A stretch of 64,000 nt of DNA from Tubulanus polymorphus (taxonomy: Eukaryota > Nemertea > Palaeonemertea > Tubulaniformes > Tubulanidae). The stretch is from the NCBI RefSeq assembly GCF_964204645.1, contig NC_134025.1, forward strand, positions 27,992,001 through 28,056,000. Direction: 5' to 3'. The notes beneath the pieces are model-generated. The model did no database searches. It saw nothing but the letters and a program-made list of their open reading frames with translations, and was not told where the DNA came from. The first letter of the stretch is position 1; each line of letters begins with the position of its first letter. Positions 1-14,200 of this stretch are shown in pieces. A program made the translations under genes and the position numbers.

Positions 1-2210
1 GGTTGGATCTCACCGTCTTTCGTGGAGAAGAAAGAAGGTTTGGGATTTGTTGATAAACGAACGAGTAAAGAAGTATTCAGAGAAGAGGTTATCCAGTGTA
101 CAAATAAAAAACAAGAATCGCTAATAAAACGAAGGTAAAACCAAACCAATCGCCTGTTGAACTACCTGCTCGTTAGAGTACCTTATATTCTGGAAAGAAA
201 TATTGTTGTTTCTTTGGGTATTTTTCAGGTATGCGTTGACTGAGTTATTGGAAACAGAGAGAGATTATATAAAAGAACTTGCATCGATTCTCGAGGAATT
301 CAGTCCAATTTTCGAGGATAAAAATCTACCCGAATCATTGCAAGGCCGAAAAGATTTGATTTTGGCTAATCTAGCCGATATCTTTAAATTTCACAATGAG
401 TAAGTAAATTGGTTTTTCACGAAAAAAAAAACGGATCTTGGAATCGTTATTCAAATAATACTATGTTTTGCAGTATTTTTCTGTCTGAGCTGATGAATTG
501 TACATCAGATCCCGGGACTATCGGAGATATCTTCCTCACATGGGTAAGCATACCGTTAATCCTCATATCACGACTTTTATGTCTGGTCTTAGTCGTTGAT
601 AACAGAAGTCGGAACAAACGGTAATTGTATCAATTGCGCTCATTACGCTCTGAACCTCGTAGTAAAACAGTATTACATCACATGATAAGTCGATAACAGA
701 AATACATAAAGTTATTTGTGATAATAATATAAGTTTTGATAACTCGGGAATGCTGCTATCCTTTATCGTTAACTATTTGGTATAGTGACGTAGTTTTTCG
801 TATCAGTGAATTCTGTTGGGGAAGTTGTTTCTAGCTGTATGGTATAGTCTTTCTTGACAGACCGCACGCGCATTTATATTTACTATCAACTGATTATAAG
901 AAATTAATGTAACGTATTCTACGATATATGGCTGATGCGAAATTTCTGTCGTCTTGTAGGAAAATAAATTTGAGGAGTACATTGACTTTTTAAAACGCAG
1001 ACCAGAAGCAGATTTACTGTTAACGCTTTCGTCAAACACCAGCTATCTGAAGGTATGCTAACATATTTTTAGAATTTTTCTTTTGTAATGTCAAGAGTGA
1101 GAAAACATAACTTATATAAAAGTTCTGATATTTACGTTTCTATGCGTCTCTTTCGATTTTAGGATTATAAACGGAAAAATAATTTGGAAAAGTCGCTGTT
1201 CGAATATCTGGACGCACCGTATAAACATCTCAAAAAGTCGGAATCACTTTTGAAAGATTTCCTGAAATATTCAAGTCGGGCTAAAGCGGATAACAAAGCC
1301 TTGATACAAGCGATCGCTATGTTAGCTCGTATTGTAAAAACCTCTGAGGATAAAGTGCATCTGGATAATATTGAAGGATATCCCGGTGATATCAACTCAT
1401 TAGGACCAGTTGTTCGACATGTAATTAGATATCTTCGTTGTCGTAATATGATTCATGATTCCTAAATAATTGATAAAAAGTGATTTTTTCGTGTTTCGCT
1501 GTAGGATGATTTCTCACAGTGGGACGCCGCCGACAAGAGTGGTCGCGGTAAGGATCGTCACTGTTTCCTGTTTAATGATAAGTTGCTGATCACTAAACCT
1601 AAACGTGTGGATGACCCCATGAATCTACCTACGTATATATTCAAGGGAGTCGTAGATGTAAGTAGAATATCGCCATTCCCTCTCAATTCAAGTTCTGAAG
1701 TGAGCGTCCGTGTCGAATATAGGCTCCAACTTAATGCAGATATATCGTATCTTTTCTGTGGTTCATGGTTTATATTATTGTTTCAGTTAACCAATGTCCA
1801 AATTAATGAGTTGGTTCTGGACGAAGATAAGTTTGAATTGTGGTACGCTCAGCCGGACTGTGAAAAGATAACCTTCCAGGCCCGTGATGTTTACGCAAAG
1901 AAGGCCTGGGTCCACGATATCAGAGAAAAACTTAAAGAAATGGGTACATACAAAATGATATATCTAATTGTAAAATATATACAGAAACTCGCCATACCGT
2001 GTTTTATGTTGGTTGTAGGTATCGAAGAAACCGATTTGCCTTTGGATAAAGTTCCCGATGTCGGGAAAACAAAAACGAATAAATCTTCTCCTCCGTTATT
2101 GAAAAGAAAATCATCGCAAGACGCATCGAGCAACAGAAAGTTACAAACAGACCAAGATGAAAACCAGCCGCGCGGAACAGGGGAATTTACAACTGATACA
2201 GAATCGAAAC
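1..2210 (+). other. unc-89: SH3 end, RhoGEF (DH) and PH domain exons of the obscurin gene
   Basis: Exons 1-95, 229-399, 474-543, 960-1052, 1163-1420, 1505-1657, 1787-1943 and 2019-2210. The first exon opens with GWISPSFVE, the usual last strand of an SH3 domain, which shows the gene continues upstream. The DH domain starts with the conserved region ALTELLETERDYIKEL, and a later helix reads LFEYLDAPYKHLKKSESLLKD in the place of the family's QR-and-kinetics helix. The PH domain includes the strand FLFNDKLLITKP and the closing helix AKKAWVHDIREKLKEM. Such DH-PH pairs activate Rho GTPases. Exon 8 ends with a Lys/Ser/Pro-rich disordered linker. All junction phases agree. Confidence 0.9.
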
Positions 2211-5200
2211 GTATGTAAAGCCAGTAACTATCCTTAGTACACAGCCGATAGTCAAACAACCGTATTGATTATAGATTAGCAAAACTATAGAAGAAAACGT
2301 TAGATCAAAAACAATTTATTCGTTGAACTGGTTTCAGAGTATATTACTGCTGAGGATGAAAGTGAGACGTACGATACTGCTCCAGAAGTTGAGGATGGAT
2401 ACGCTAAACCCATCATTTTAAAAAAGATCATCGCTTCTCAAGTCAAAGGCAAGTATGATGTAGCTAGACACTTTACAAACATATATAATAGACTTATGAT
2501 TGAATTGATACGAATATTCTACCCATAACAGAAGGCGAGGTTGCAGTCTTTGAGTGTACAGTTCTCGGACAACCTACACCAACGATCACGTGGCTAAAGG
2601 ACGATTCTCCTGTGGTTGAATCTCCACGGTTTACAAAAGAAAATACAACCACTGACGAATACAGGCTGAAAATCGAGGAAACCAGGGAGGATGATACGGG
2701 AGTTTATACGATCCAGGCGAGTAATGATCTTGGGAGGACTGAATGTAGCGCTAATCTCACTGTTAAAAAAGGTAAGAACAGAGAAGCATGGTTCGAGTTC
2801 TTCTTGAATTGACTCCTTATGCTTATCAACATTTTATATGGTATGTATATTTGCTGTATTTCTGAAAAAATAGATGAGAAAAAAGCAAAAGATCACGCAC
2901 CTAAGATAACCGAAGAACCAACAAAGTCATGTGAAACCTTAGCTGGTTCTGAAGTCAAAGTAACAGCCAAAATATCCTCAAACCCGAAACCAGATGTAAA
3001 ATGGCTGAAAGATGGAAAAGAGCTGAAAGCGAATGATCCGCATTATACATTTGTAAATGAAGGTGACGAATATTCATTGATAATTTCATCTGCTGATTTG
3101 AAAGATAGCGCCACCTATGCACTACAGGCTAAGAATAAACTAGGAAAAGTTGAAGCTAAAACACAAGTACAAATCAAAGGTAACTTAAGGTCAGAAATCA
3201 TTTCATCTGTGTGTTTGAAAATATGTACACACAGCATTTATGTTGAATTTCTAATACAGAAAAGGAAAAGGCGCCAAAAGTAGTTAAAGAACTATCTAAG
3301 AAACAGGAAGCAGAAGCCGGTTCTGAGGTGAAAGTAACTGCTAAAATATCATCGAATCCAAAACCAGATGTAAAATGGCTGCAAGATGGAAAAGAGCTGA
3401 AAGCGAATGATCCGCATTATACATTTGTAAATGAAGGTGACGAATATTCATTGATAATTTCATCCGCTGATGTGAAAGATAGTGCCACTTATACACTACA
3501 GGCAGAAAATAAATTGGGGAAAGTTGAAACTAAGACACAAGTAGAAATTAGGGGTAAGTTAAGAACTCATTTTAGTTATTTAGAGTATGTGTGGTCGAAT
3601 TGTATTGTTTATTTCCTTTGTAGAGAAGGAGAAGGCGCCTATAGTAGTTGTAGAACCACCAAAGAACCAGAAAGGAGAGGCTGGTTCAGAAGTCAAAGTC
3701 ACTGCAAAAATATCATCAAACCCTAAACCAGATGTAAAATGGCTGAAAGATGGAAAAGAGTTGAAAGCGAATGATCCGCATTGTAAATCTGTGAATAAAG
3801 GTGACGAATATTCATTGATTATTTCATCAGCCGAGGTGAAAGATAGCGCCACCTATACACTACAGGCTAAGAATAAACTCGGAAAAGTTGAAGCTAAAAC
3901 ACAAGTACAAATCAAAGGTTAGTTTCATTTCATCTCAGTGACTACAGTGTACGCGGTATCCAGTATCCTGTATCCAGTATCCAGTATTGTTTTCTCATTC
4001 CTTTTGTAGAAAAAGAAAAGGCGCCTACATTAGTTAAAGAACCATCAAAGAAACAAGAAACACAGGCTGGTTCTGAAGTCAAAGTGACTGCTAAAATATC
4101 CTCGAATCCAAAACCAGATGTAAAATGGCTGAAAGATGGAAAAGAGCTGAAAGCGAATGATCCGCATTATACATTTGTAAATGAAGGTGAAGAATTTTCA
4201 TTGATTATTTCATCTGCTGATGTGAAAGATAGCGCCACTTATACACTACAGGCTAAGAATAATCTCGGAAAAGTTGAAGCTAAAACACAAGTACAAATCA
4301 AAGGTAACTTAAGGTCAGAATTCATTTCATCTTCCAATCTTAAGTATGTACAGGTGGCATTTAGTTTGAATTTCTAATACAGAAAAGGAACAGGCGCCAA
4401 GGGTAGTTAAAGAACTATCTAAGAAACAGGAAGCAGAAGCCGGTTCTGATGTCAAAGTGACAGCGAAGATATCCTCAAACCCGAAACCAGATGTAAAATG
4501 GCTGAAAGATGGAAAGGAGCTGAAAGTGAATGACTCGCATTATAAAGTCGTAAATGAAGGCGACGAATATTCATTGACTATTTCATCAGCTGAGGTGAAA
4601 GATAGCGCCACCTATACAGTACAGGCTAAGAATAAATTAGGAAAAGTCGAAGCTAAAACACAAGTACAAATCAAAGGCAAGTTCAAGATTCTTTTCATGT
4701 GTCTGATTCCATTTATGTACACTTGACATTTATTCTAAATTTCTTATATAGAAAAGGAACAGGCGCCAATAGCAATTGAAGAACTATCTAAGAAACAGGA
4801 AGCAAAAGTCGGTTCTGAGGTGAAAGTGACTGCTAAAATATCATCAAACCCGAAACCAGATGTAAAATGGCTGAAAGATGGCAAAGAGCTGAAAGCGAAT
4901 GATACGCATTATACATTTATAAATGAAGGTGAAGAATGTTCATTGATAATTTCATCCGCTGATGTGAAAGATAGCGCCACTTATACACTACAGGCAGAAA
5001 ATAAATTGGGGAAAGTTGAAACTAAGACGCAAGTAGAAATTAGGGGTAAGTTAAAAACTCGTTTTAGTCGCTTAGAGTATGCGCGGTCTATGTCGAGTTG
5101 TATCGTTCGTTTCCTTTGTAGAGAATGAGAAAGCGCCGAAGGTAGTTGAAGAACCACCAAAGAACCAGAAAGGAGAGGCTGGTTCAGAAGTCAAAGTGAC

Positions 5201-8200
5201 TGCCAAAATATCGTCAAACCCCAAACCAGATGTAAAATGGCTGAAAGATGGAAAAGAGTTGATGGCGACTGATCATTATAAATTTGTAAATGAGGGCGAC
5301 GAATATTCATTGATCATTTCATCAGCAGAAGAGAAAGATAGTGCCACCTATACACTACAGGCTAAGAATAAACTAGGAAATATAGATATTAAAACACAAG
5401 TGGAAATTAAAGGTGACTAATGGGCGTTTTAAAAGTTAAGAAAGCGTCATCTTTACGTTTAGCAATCTGAATGTTTACCTCTGCATGTTTGTATATCCTA
5501 TAAAAATCCTATAGCTCGTGATTAGAATTTTCTGTAAAGATGTTGCAATAATAACACACTCAGAACCCAAGCTTAATCTATTATCTCCAAGCTTAATTTA
5601 TCTTAATTTATCGATGTCGTTGTCACCATAACCTCTATTCTTGTAAAATTTTTATTCTCTAGTTTATTCTCTGCTTCCAACCCTGTTCGTTAATTTTGCT
5701 TTCTATGTATACGTGTTGTTATAGACAAAGCCGCCAAAGACAAATCCACAAAACAAGAGCCTCCTAAATTCAAAACCAAACTTGAAAATATAATCTCAAT
5801 CGAAGGAGAACCGCTGTCATTAGAAGTCAAAGTCACCGCTAATCCAGAACCAGCTATTACCTGGTTTGTTGACGGTCATAAATTAAAGCCTTCCGATGAT
5901 ATTTCTATGTCATATGATGGCGAAACGGCGATATTTATGATCAATGAAGCGTTTCCTGAAGACACGGGACTTTATACCTGCCGAGCCTTGAATGCTTTTG
6001 GTAAGGGTATAGAAAAATTATGCGACACTAGAGACATTCAACCATATCAAATTAAGATTTTATATTTAATTTCAAGAAAATGGTAATCGCTTAACGGTTG
6101 CATGGGTTTTTCTATAATAGGGGAAGTCGAAACAGACGCTGAAGTTATAGTCGAAGAAAGACCCCGAGCTGGAGCTACAACTGCTCCAAAATTATGGATA
6201 CCGCTCGAGGATCTAAAAATCAAAGAAAAGAAAGTTGCTTGTTTTGAATGCAGTGTAACTAGTTCAACACCACCAGAAATAGTATGGCTTCACAATGATA
6301 AACCCGTGGAAGTAAGTATCAGCCGATTTACTAATAATCATCAACTAAACAGTTTTTAATCGACATAATCGTTTCAGCCATCTGATCGAATTGAGATGTA
6401 CGAAGATGGAGACTTCATTGGTATCAATATCTTGTGCACATCGGAAAAAGATTCGGGAAAATACACCTGTATCGTTCGGAATAAACAAGGAGAGGTTTCT
6501 TCGTCCGCGGAACTTATCGTTGAAAGTGTCAAGTAAGTAAGAAGTTTAATGTTTCCCATATAAGGGGAAATATTTGAATAATTTGAAGTTTACGGTATTG
6601 TGTGAATCACAGGAAGGAAATCGTGGGTTATGCCCCGCTTATGACGTGGCGGCTGAAAGACCAAGAGGCGGTCACAAAGGAAACTGTAAGATTTGACTGT
6701 AGGTGCACATCCGATCCGGAACCGGAAATCAAGTGGTAAGTACTAATGGAATGGGTATGTCGTTATATTTTTAACCTTTGTGAACTAAAAGAACGATATA
6801 TTCTCAAGGTTTTCGGGGGTAATCATTGATGAGTATATCAATGATTCGCGACAGCACATAGAACAGATCTCGACTGCTCATCCCCAGCACATAATTGATA
6901 CAAATGAGTTTAATATTGAATGTTTTGTTATCCTCTGATAAAGGTTTAAAGACGGAGAAGAGTTGAAAGTGGATGAAAAGTATGCTGTTGAACAGAAAGA
7001 AGGAAATTTTGCATTAATCATTCACGATCTAATTTCTGAAGACGAGGGAGTTTATAAATGCACAGTTACGAATGCGCTTGGCACAGTGTCTAGTTCAGCC
7101 ACTCTGATCATTGATGGTGAGTTGTCGTGTAAACACAATAAATACAACCTTTTTGAATGATACTTAACCATTCCTTGTCTCACAAAATAGAAAGGGGTTT
7201 ATTCGATAAAAGTCACAGTCCAGCCGTTGGCGTAGACCTTTACGTTACATATCTTAAACATTTCATTTAGAGTTATACTAGTATGTAACAATGATTATTT
7301 AGTTGAACTGGGTATCAACAACGAGAGGCTTTGGATTATTGGCACCTAGTAATACGCACGTTTGATGTTTGTGATAAAACACGAGGCTCTGACATTGAAT
7401 TAGCCCCGTGCCCCCTATTCACTGACTACCTGTCGATTGAAAACAGATGAGTGTGTATTTTTACTGTTGATGTAATTGATGAGATACATGAACTTCTCAA
7501 TCAGGTTGTATATTTATAACTACTTTACATCAGCCACGTAACGTCAGTATGTCTGTCGAACTTTCTTCTACAGAAGCGCCAATAAACAATAGTAAATCTC
7601 CAGAACCAGAAACTACTATTTTGCCACGACGGGAAAGTGTATCGCCTGAGAGTAGGAAGGTACTCAAAGCTCAAGCTAAAGAAAAAGAAAAACAAAAACA
7701 AAAGGCAAAACTCAAGAAGGTGAGATAACATTTCATGTCAGACTTTCGTGATACCAAAGTTTTGAAGCGAACAAAAAATGTTGATTATCCCTACTAGGAA
7801 AAATCTAGTGAATTGAAATCGGTTGATCCCACGATGACAAGTAAAGGTAAGCAGGATCAAAAGCCTGAAACGGAGGAAGCATATGAGGAAGACCTTGACG
7901 AGGCTGACACAGGTGTTCCACGTAAGTACTTTTTAATGTATTCTTGTGATTCTATCTAGCAATTGAGCACGTTTTCTTTAAAATCTACCTTTATCCTTTA
8001 TATTAGTTGCACCTCGTGCAATAAATGATGCCCCGATTGTACACGACATGGCAGAGGATTCTCTTACTCTATCGTGGCCGGAAAGTGTGATGCCATCATA
8101 CGCTAAACAGGTGCCGATTCTGTATGACGTAGAGGTCCGCGAACTACCTGGCAAAGATTGGAAACCGATCGTCAGAAATCTGGACGACACGGTGTATCAC

Positions 8201-11200
8201 ATTACAGGAATGAAACCCGATCGAGAATACATGTATAGAGTACGGGCCGTAAACGATCTGGGAATTAGTGATCCAAGTTTGTCAACAACTGTACACAAAC
8301 GAGCTGGTAGGTATAGTGGATGATTGTAGCCGATTTAATATCCTTTTGCGATAAAACTCATTTTTAAAACACCACAGGACCCCCGGAATTACCTTCCGCT
8401 AAACCAACCTTCAAAGTATTGGCACCAGAAGAAATTGAATTATCCTGGAAAAAAGCAACAGTAGCAAAAGGGCATTTGGATACTGACATAGCTTATAACG
8501 TAGAGATCAGGTATATACGATAAAACTATAGAATACTATAGAATTCATACTTGTCATTTTACAAAGGTTTATTTACAAAAGTTTGAATTTATCATATATT
8601 TTCAAAGGGAACCACCATCCAAAGAGTGGAAAATTCTGGCTTCAAATATCTCTGATAATCGACTAAAAACGTATATGCATCCAGGCCGAGATTACCAGGT
8701 GAAGGTAACGGCCCTCAATCAATGGGGGATGAGTGAACCAACTATGGCTGTCATGGTCCCTCGTAGAGATGGTGTGTATATTTGTCTTTTCGTTGAATAC
8801 GGAGAGATGAATATTCTATGATATCGTATGATTTTTCAGATAAATTCATGCCTGAAATGCCTCGAACAAAACCACACTACGAAATGAAAGACGCTTCGAC
8901 GTTGGTACTTAATTGGGAAGCTGCCAGACTTCCACCTGGGGGACCACCGGGTGTAAAAGTATCGTACATTATTGAAGGCAGTGAATTTCCAAGTTATGAC
9001 TTTAAAACTATTGCGACTGATCTCTTGGATACTGAATATACCCTGAATGATTTGAAACAAGATAAAGATTATATGTTCAGAGTGTTGGCTACAACAAAAT
9101 ATGCTATAAGCGATCCTTCGCCGTCAGTATCAGTTCACAGAACGGCCGGTAAGTTATCAATAACCACATTCATAAAGTAATAAACTTTCTGTGTGGCACT
9201 GTAAATTTCGTCCGCCATTACTGATTGCACCATACTTTTACAATTTGCGACGCATAAACAGCAATTCAAATCGCTAGCTTGCATGGCCCATGTCTACTGT
9301 TCAGCATTCACTTCATTTATTCAAATTTATCTATTTAATCAATTTGGGCGCTGCGAAACAAGAACATGTATTAATGTCTAAATGAACGCTTGCGCTTATA
9401 TGTGTTTGCACACAATTCATTTTACAGCTAAAAATGCACCAATTCCACCTAAAGAAATTCCTACAATGTCCGCGGTAGGAGCAGATGCTATCTATCTAAG
9501 TTGGCACCCTGCATATTTACCGCCTGGTGTCGATACCGGTATCACATATAACGTATACCAACGTGAATTACCCAGTGAAGAGTGGCACAAAATAGCCAAC
9601 GAGCTTCCAGATACAGCTTGCACAGTGCGAGGATTACATCCAGACACTGATTACATGTTTCGTATTTATGGTGTCAATGAATATGGTATCAGTGACCCAT
9701 ATCCACCTTTCGCGTTATACCAGAAGTCCGGTTATGATGATGGTAAGATGATACCATAGATAGCCGTAGATAAGTAGCTAGGATAGAACGTAGCTAGTTT
9801 TTCTCAGTTATATTCGTTCATACTTTTGCGTTTCCTAACCCGATGCCCACCATTTCCAAACTCCGGCATATTGCGCGCGTACCTCAAATCCATGCACCTC
9901 ATTCTTTGCAATGGCAACGTTTCCGCACTGCATGTCCAGACTGCAAAGCGCAAAAGTATGAACCAAAATATAGTCCGCGTACTTTGGGTTATCAAAAATA
10001 CATCTTTACATACAGCACGTTAACTCGTACAAATGAACACGTATCAGATGTATGAATCAGTGTTAGTGGTACATTTTATTTGTCAATAGTCATTTCTTGA
10101 AACATTGATGAAATCTTGTTCTTTTCCGATTTAGTTGCACGCAAACAACCGGAAAATATTGTCGTTAAGCCTAAGGTAGAAGAATTAGACGGTGACAGTA
10201 TACGTTTATCTTGGCCGGCATCGAAACCTCCTGGTGGGGCTAAAGCACCGGTCTGGTATACTGTAGAGGAAAGTGAACCTAACACAAATGAATGGAGAAA
10301 ACTTGCAGAGAAACTAGATGTTACAACTTATGTAGTAAAGGAACTTACTAATGATCGGGATTACTCGTTCAGAATAAGAGCTGAGAATGACTATGGTACA
10401 AGTGATCCATCTCCATCGGTCAATGTATTTAGAACTGGAGGTATACATTTTAATTCATTTACCAAAAGCACACGCTTATTGTCGTCACATAGTAGTAGTG
10501 GTTGTCATTATTTTCGTTGTAGCACCTAGAATATTACCGGTGGCTGTACAAGAGAAGCCTTCCGTATCAGCAGTTAATCCAACGACGCTAAAATTATCCT
10601 GGTGGGCCCCGTACTGTCGTACTGTCGAAGCTGAACCACAGTCATATGCGATTGAGATAAACAACTCCGGTTCAAAAAATGGCCCTTGGGATGTTATTGC
10701 TTCTGGTATCAATGACACAAAGTTCACCCTCAACGAGCTTGATCCGAAAGTGGAATATATGTTCCGGATTGTTTCTGAGAATGATACTGGCGTCAGTAAA
10801 CCATCACCTGAAACCAAGTTCAAACAGAATCTAGGTTTGTTGAAGTTTTTACATTTGTACCAATGACTTCAACAACAGTTTATTGTCTAAGTACATGTAG
10901 CATCTTTATATCATGTATGGTATTTCAGATACATTCTTACCGGGCGCAGTTCGGGAAAAGCCCAAAGTTACAGATGTCGATCCTACTACTGTCAAACTAT
11001 TATGGATGGCACCGTATACATCATCAAGAGCACCACCACCTACGTCATATCGTCTTGAAATCTCTGATTCACCAGATTCTGGATGGGATGCACTGGTTGA
11101 TCACATCAGAGAAACGTCATTTACATTGGACGATCTCCTCCCAGACACTCCTTATTACTTACGAATCGTGTCTCAGAATGAATACGGTTCCAGTGATCCT

Positions 11201-14200
11201 TCTCCTGCTGCTAAAGTTTACAAGAAATCTTGTCAGTATTCATTTTCAAGTTGTGTATGCAAAAAATATTCGTCAAGTACATTTGTCAGATATTCTCATA
11301 TTGTCATTGCAGCATCTTTCTTGCCTGAAGGCATTCTTGAGAAACCAAGAATAACGGAAATAAGTCCAACCTCTGCTCGGGTTGTTTGGTTACCCCCGCG
11401 TATGTCCCCCAGTGCACCAACATACACCTACGCCGTTGAATGCAGGGAGGGTCGAAAAGGTGAATGGAGACGTATTGAGGGTGGTTTGGAGGAACATGTG
11501 ACGTCATTTACAGCAGTAGATCTGCGACCAGAAAGTGACTACGCGTTCAGAATTATTGTAGAGAATAGTTATGGTTCTGGAGAACCATCACCCCTAGCTA
11601 TTCGTTCAGCTTCCTTGGGTAAAATATACTCCGAATATGTAACACCATTGGCCAACGTTATAGAATTATGATATTTTTCATGATGCGGATTTTTTTTATA
11701 GATTTGGTACCCAGTGGAATTAAAGGTAAACTTTCGATGAAGGATGTCGGTCCAGGGTCAGTGCAACTTCATTGGGATAAACCTAGAGTTCCTCCAATTG
11801 GAAGATACACATACTTGATCGAGTATCGAGATCCACATACCAACGAATGGAAAAAACTGATCGGTGATTTATCAGATCAGACATATGTTATAGATAATCT
11901 TCGTCCTGAATTGGATTATATGTATAGAATAGTTGTACAGAATGAATATGGCAATAGTAACCCTTCAGCTACTGTTACTAGATTTGGTGAACGCGGTTAG
12001 TAGATAATGAGAGTTTCTAAGCGCCTTCCTTATCAACCAATGCTATTTACGTATACATTAGATTCATTTGTTATCCTAGATGCATTGTTACCTTTGATGC
12101 CCAAGGATAAACCGATGATAATGGAGCTGGGGCCGTCTGCAGTCGAATTGTCGTGGAAAGAAGCTAAATCTAAGACATCGACAGACGAAGCCATCACATA
12201 CATACTCGAGATGAAGGAAGGTTCTAGTGGGCAATGGAAGGAATACAAAACCGATCTCACTGAAACACACTTAAGAATTGCTAATCTTGGTTACGATAAA
12301 GATTACATGTTCCGAGTTCGAGCAAAGAATGAGCACGGAGTTAGTGATCCGACTCATTCTATTACCGCTCACAGATCGAAGTGTAAGTTAATATTTTCTG
12401 TGTTAACGAATAGGAAATTAAGCGCATGTTTCGTTATTTGTAATAAATGCATTCACAGGTCGCCTGGTTTTAAATGAAATCATCATCAGTCAACAAATAA
12501 ACTACACATTGGGTAGAATCTCCAAAACGATATCTGAAATTATCTATCAATGATCATCAATTATTTATCAACTCGCCAATCATAAAATCAAAATCAAGTA
12601 AAATCTTCTTTTCAAGTGATCTTATATTTGTAATTCATCCATGATTTGCCTCTCTCTCTTTCCGTTTAGCTGCCTTTTTCCCCAATCAAATCCATGACAA
12701 ACCACAGCTATCTGTTCTTTCTCGCGATTCGGCGGTTCTTTCCTGGTCCGTACCCTCCCAACCCTCACACCTCAGAGATCTACCATTCATGTACGTGATC
12801 GAGGCTCGGGAACATCCCAGTCGAGATTGGAAAGAAATAGCTCAGGATATTGAAGATCCGACATTTGATCTCAACAAGCTGTCTCGTGATAAAGAATATT
12901 CATTCCGTGTTCTGGTAGAGAATGAATATGGATTAAGTGAACCTTCACCGAGTGTCACATTATCGAGGAAAGAAGGTATGGATGAAGTCAACTCAAATAT
13001 TAGTGGTTTCAGATACTGATCTCTTCGAGTAACCAAAATGATTTTATGAATTCTGTTTATCTTCGTTTTCAAGCCGACTACGTACCGCGAACACCGACAG
13101 ATAAACCTCGGCTTTCTGATGTAAAGGCTGAAACGCTCAGACTTAGCTGGGATGAAGTGGAACCGCCGCCGATGGCTACAGATTCTCCTGTGACGTATAT
13201 AATCGAAACACGAGATTCTAAATATAACTGGACGACATACGTAGACGGTAATATTCCTGAGATTTTCGCCCGGGTTCCCAGTGAAGATCTTGCTCACTCA
13301 AGTTTTTATTTTCTAGATATAAAAACTACGTCTCATGAAGTGAAGGCAGCGCCAGATATCGAACATGCCTTCCGTATTAGAGCAAAAAATATATTCGGGA
13401 GAAGTGATCCATCACGACAAGTAACCGTTCCGAAACGACAGGGTACGTGCGTGCCATAACCTTCAATATTAGACCTTCCTTTATGGTTACGATTTTCCGC
13501 TATGAATTTGATATCATTTCTTTTTACAGTATTCCCCGATCCAATTTCCGATAAACCATTTTTGATGGAACTAACGCCGGATACAGTGAAATTGTCGTGG
13601 AGAAGTCCCCGCGCTGCCTTCATGTCCGAGCTACCATCATCTGCATACTCCTACATATTAGAGTATCGCCAACCACCCAGTGATAAATGGAAAAAATTGA
13701 TCGGTGGATTAAAGGAAACTTCATTTACGATAAGAGATCTTGAAAAGGATAAAGAGTACATGTTCAGAGTTCGAACACAGAATGATTTCGGCACTAGTGA
13801 ACCTTCAGCCCCAGTATTGAGAGCAAAACTTCCGGGTAAAAATCCTAAAATGTTCTTATATTCAGAATTTACCTGATTATATGTAATTATCAAAAAGTTA
13901 TCTGTTGTTTTACTTTGCTAAGATCACGCAGCTATTCGAAGAAGCAGAAGTAGAAGTCGTGAACCATCTCCATGGCGCCTCCCATCGGATGTCAGCACAG
14001 GTAAGATAGAATCACTAGTATTTAAGAAATAGACGTTGATAATGAAAAGGAAAATATTCACTGCGTTTCGTCTTTCAGATGTGGCTCCTGAATTCACAAA
14101 TGTTGAGCAAAATGTTGTCTACGGTGTTCAAGGACAACCCGTCAAATTAAATGCCAGTTTGAAGGCCTATCCTGAACCTAAAATCATGTGGTTCCACAAT

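Noticed and set aside
2453-2454. GT donor four bases after the GC donor of obscurin exon 9
   Set aside because: Using it shifts the frame and destroys the start of Ig1; the GC donor keeps the frame.
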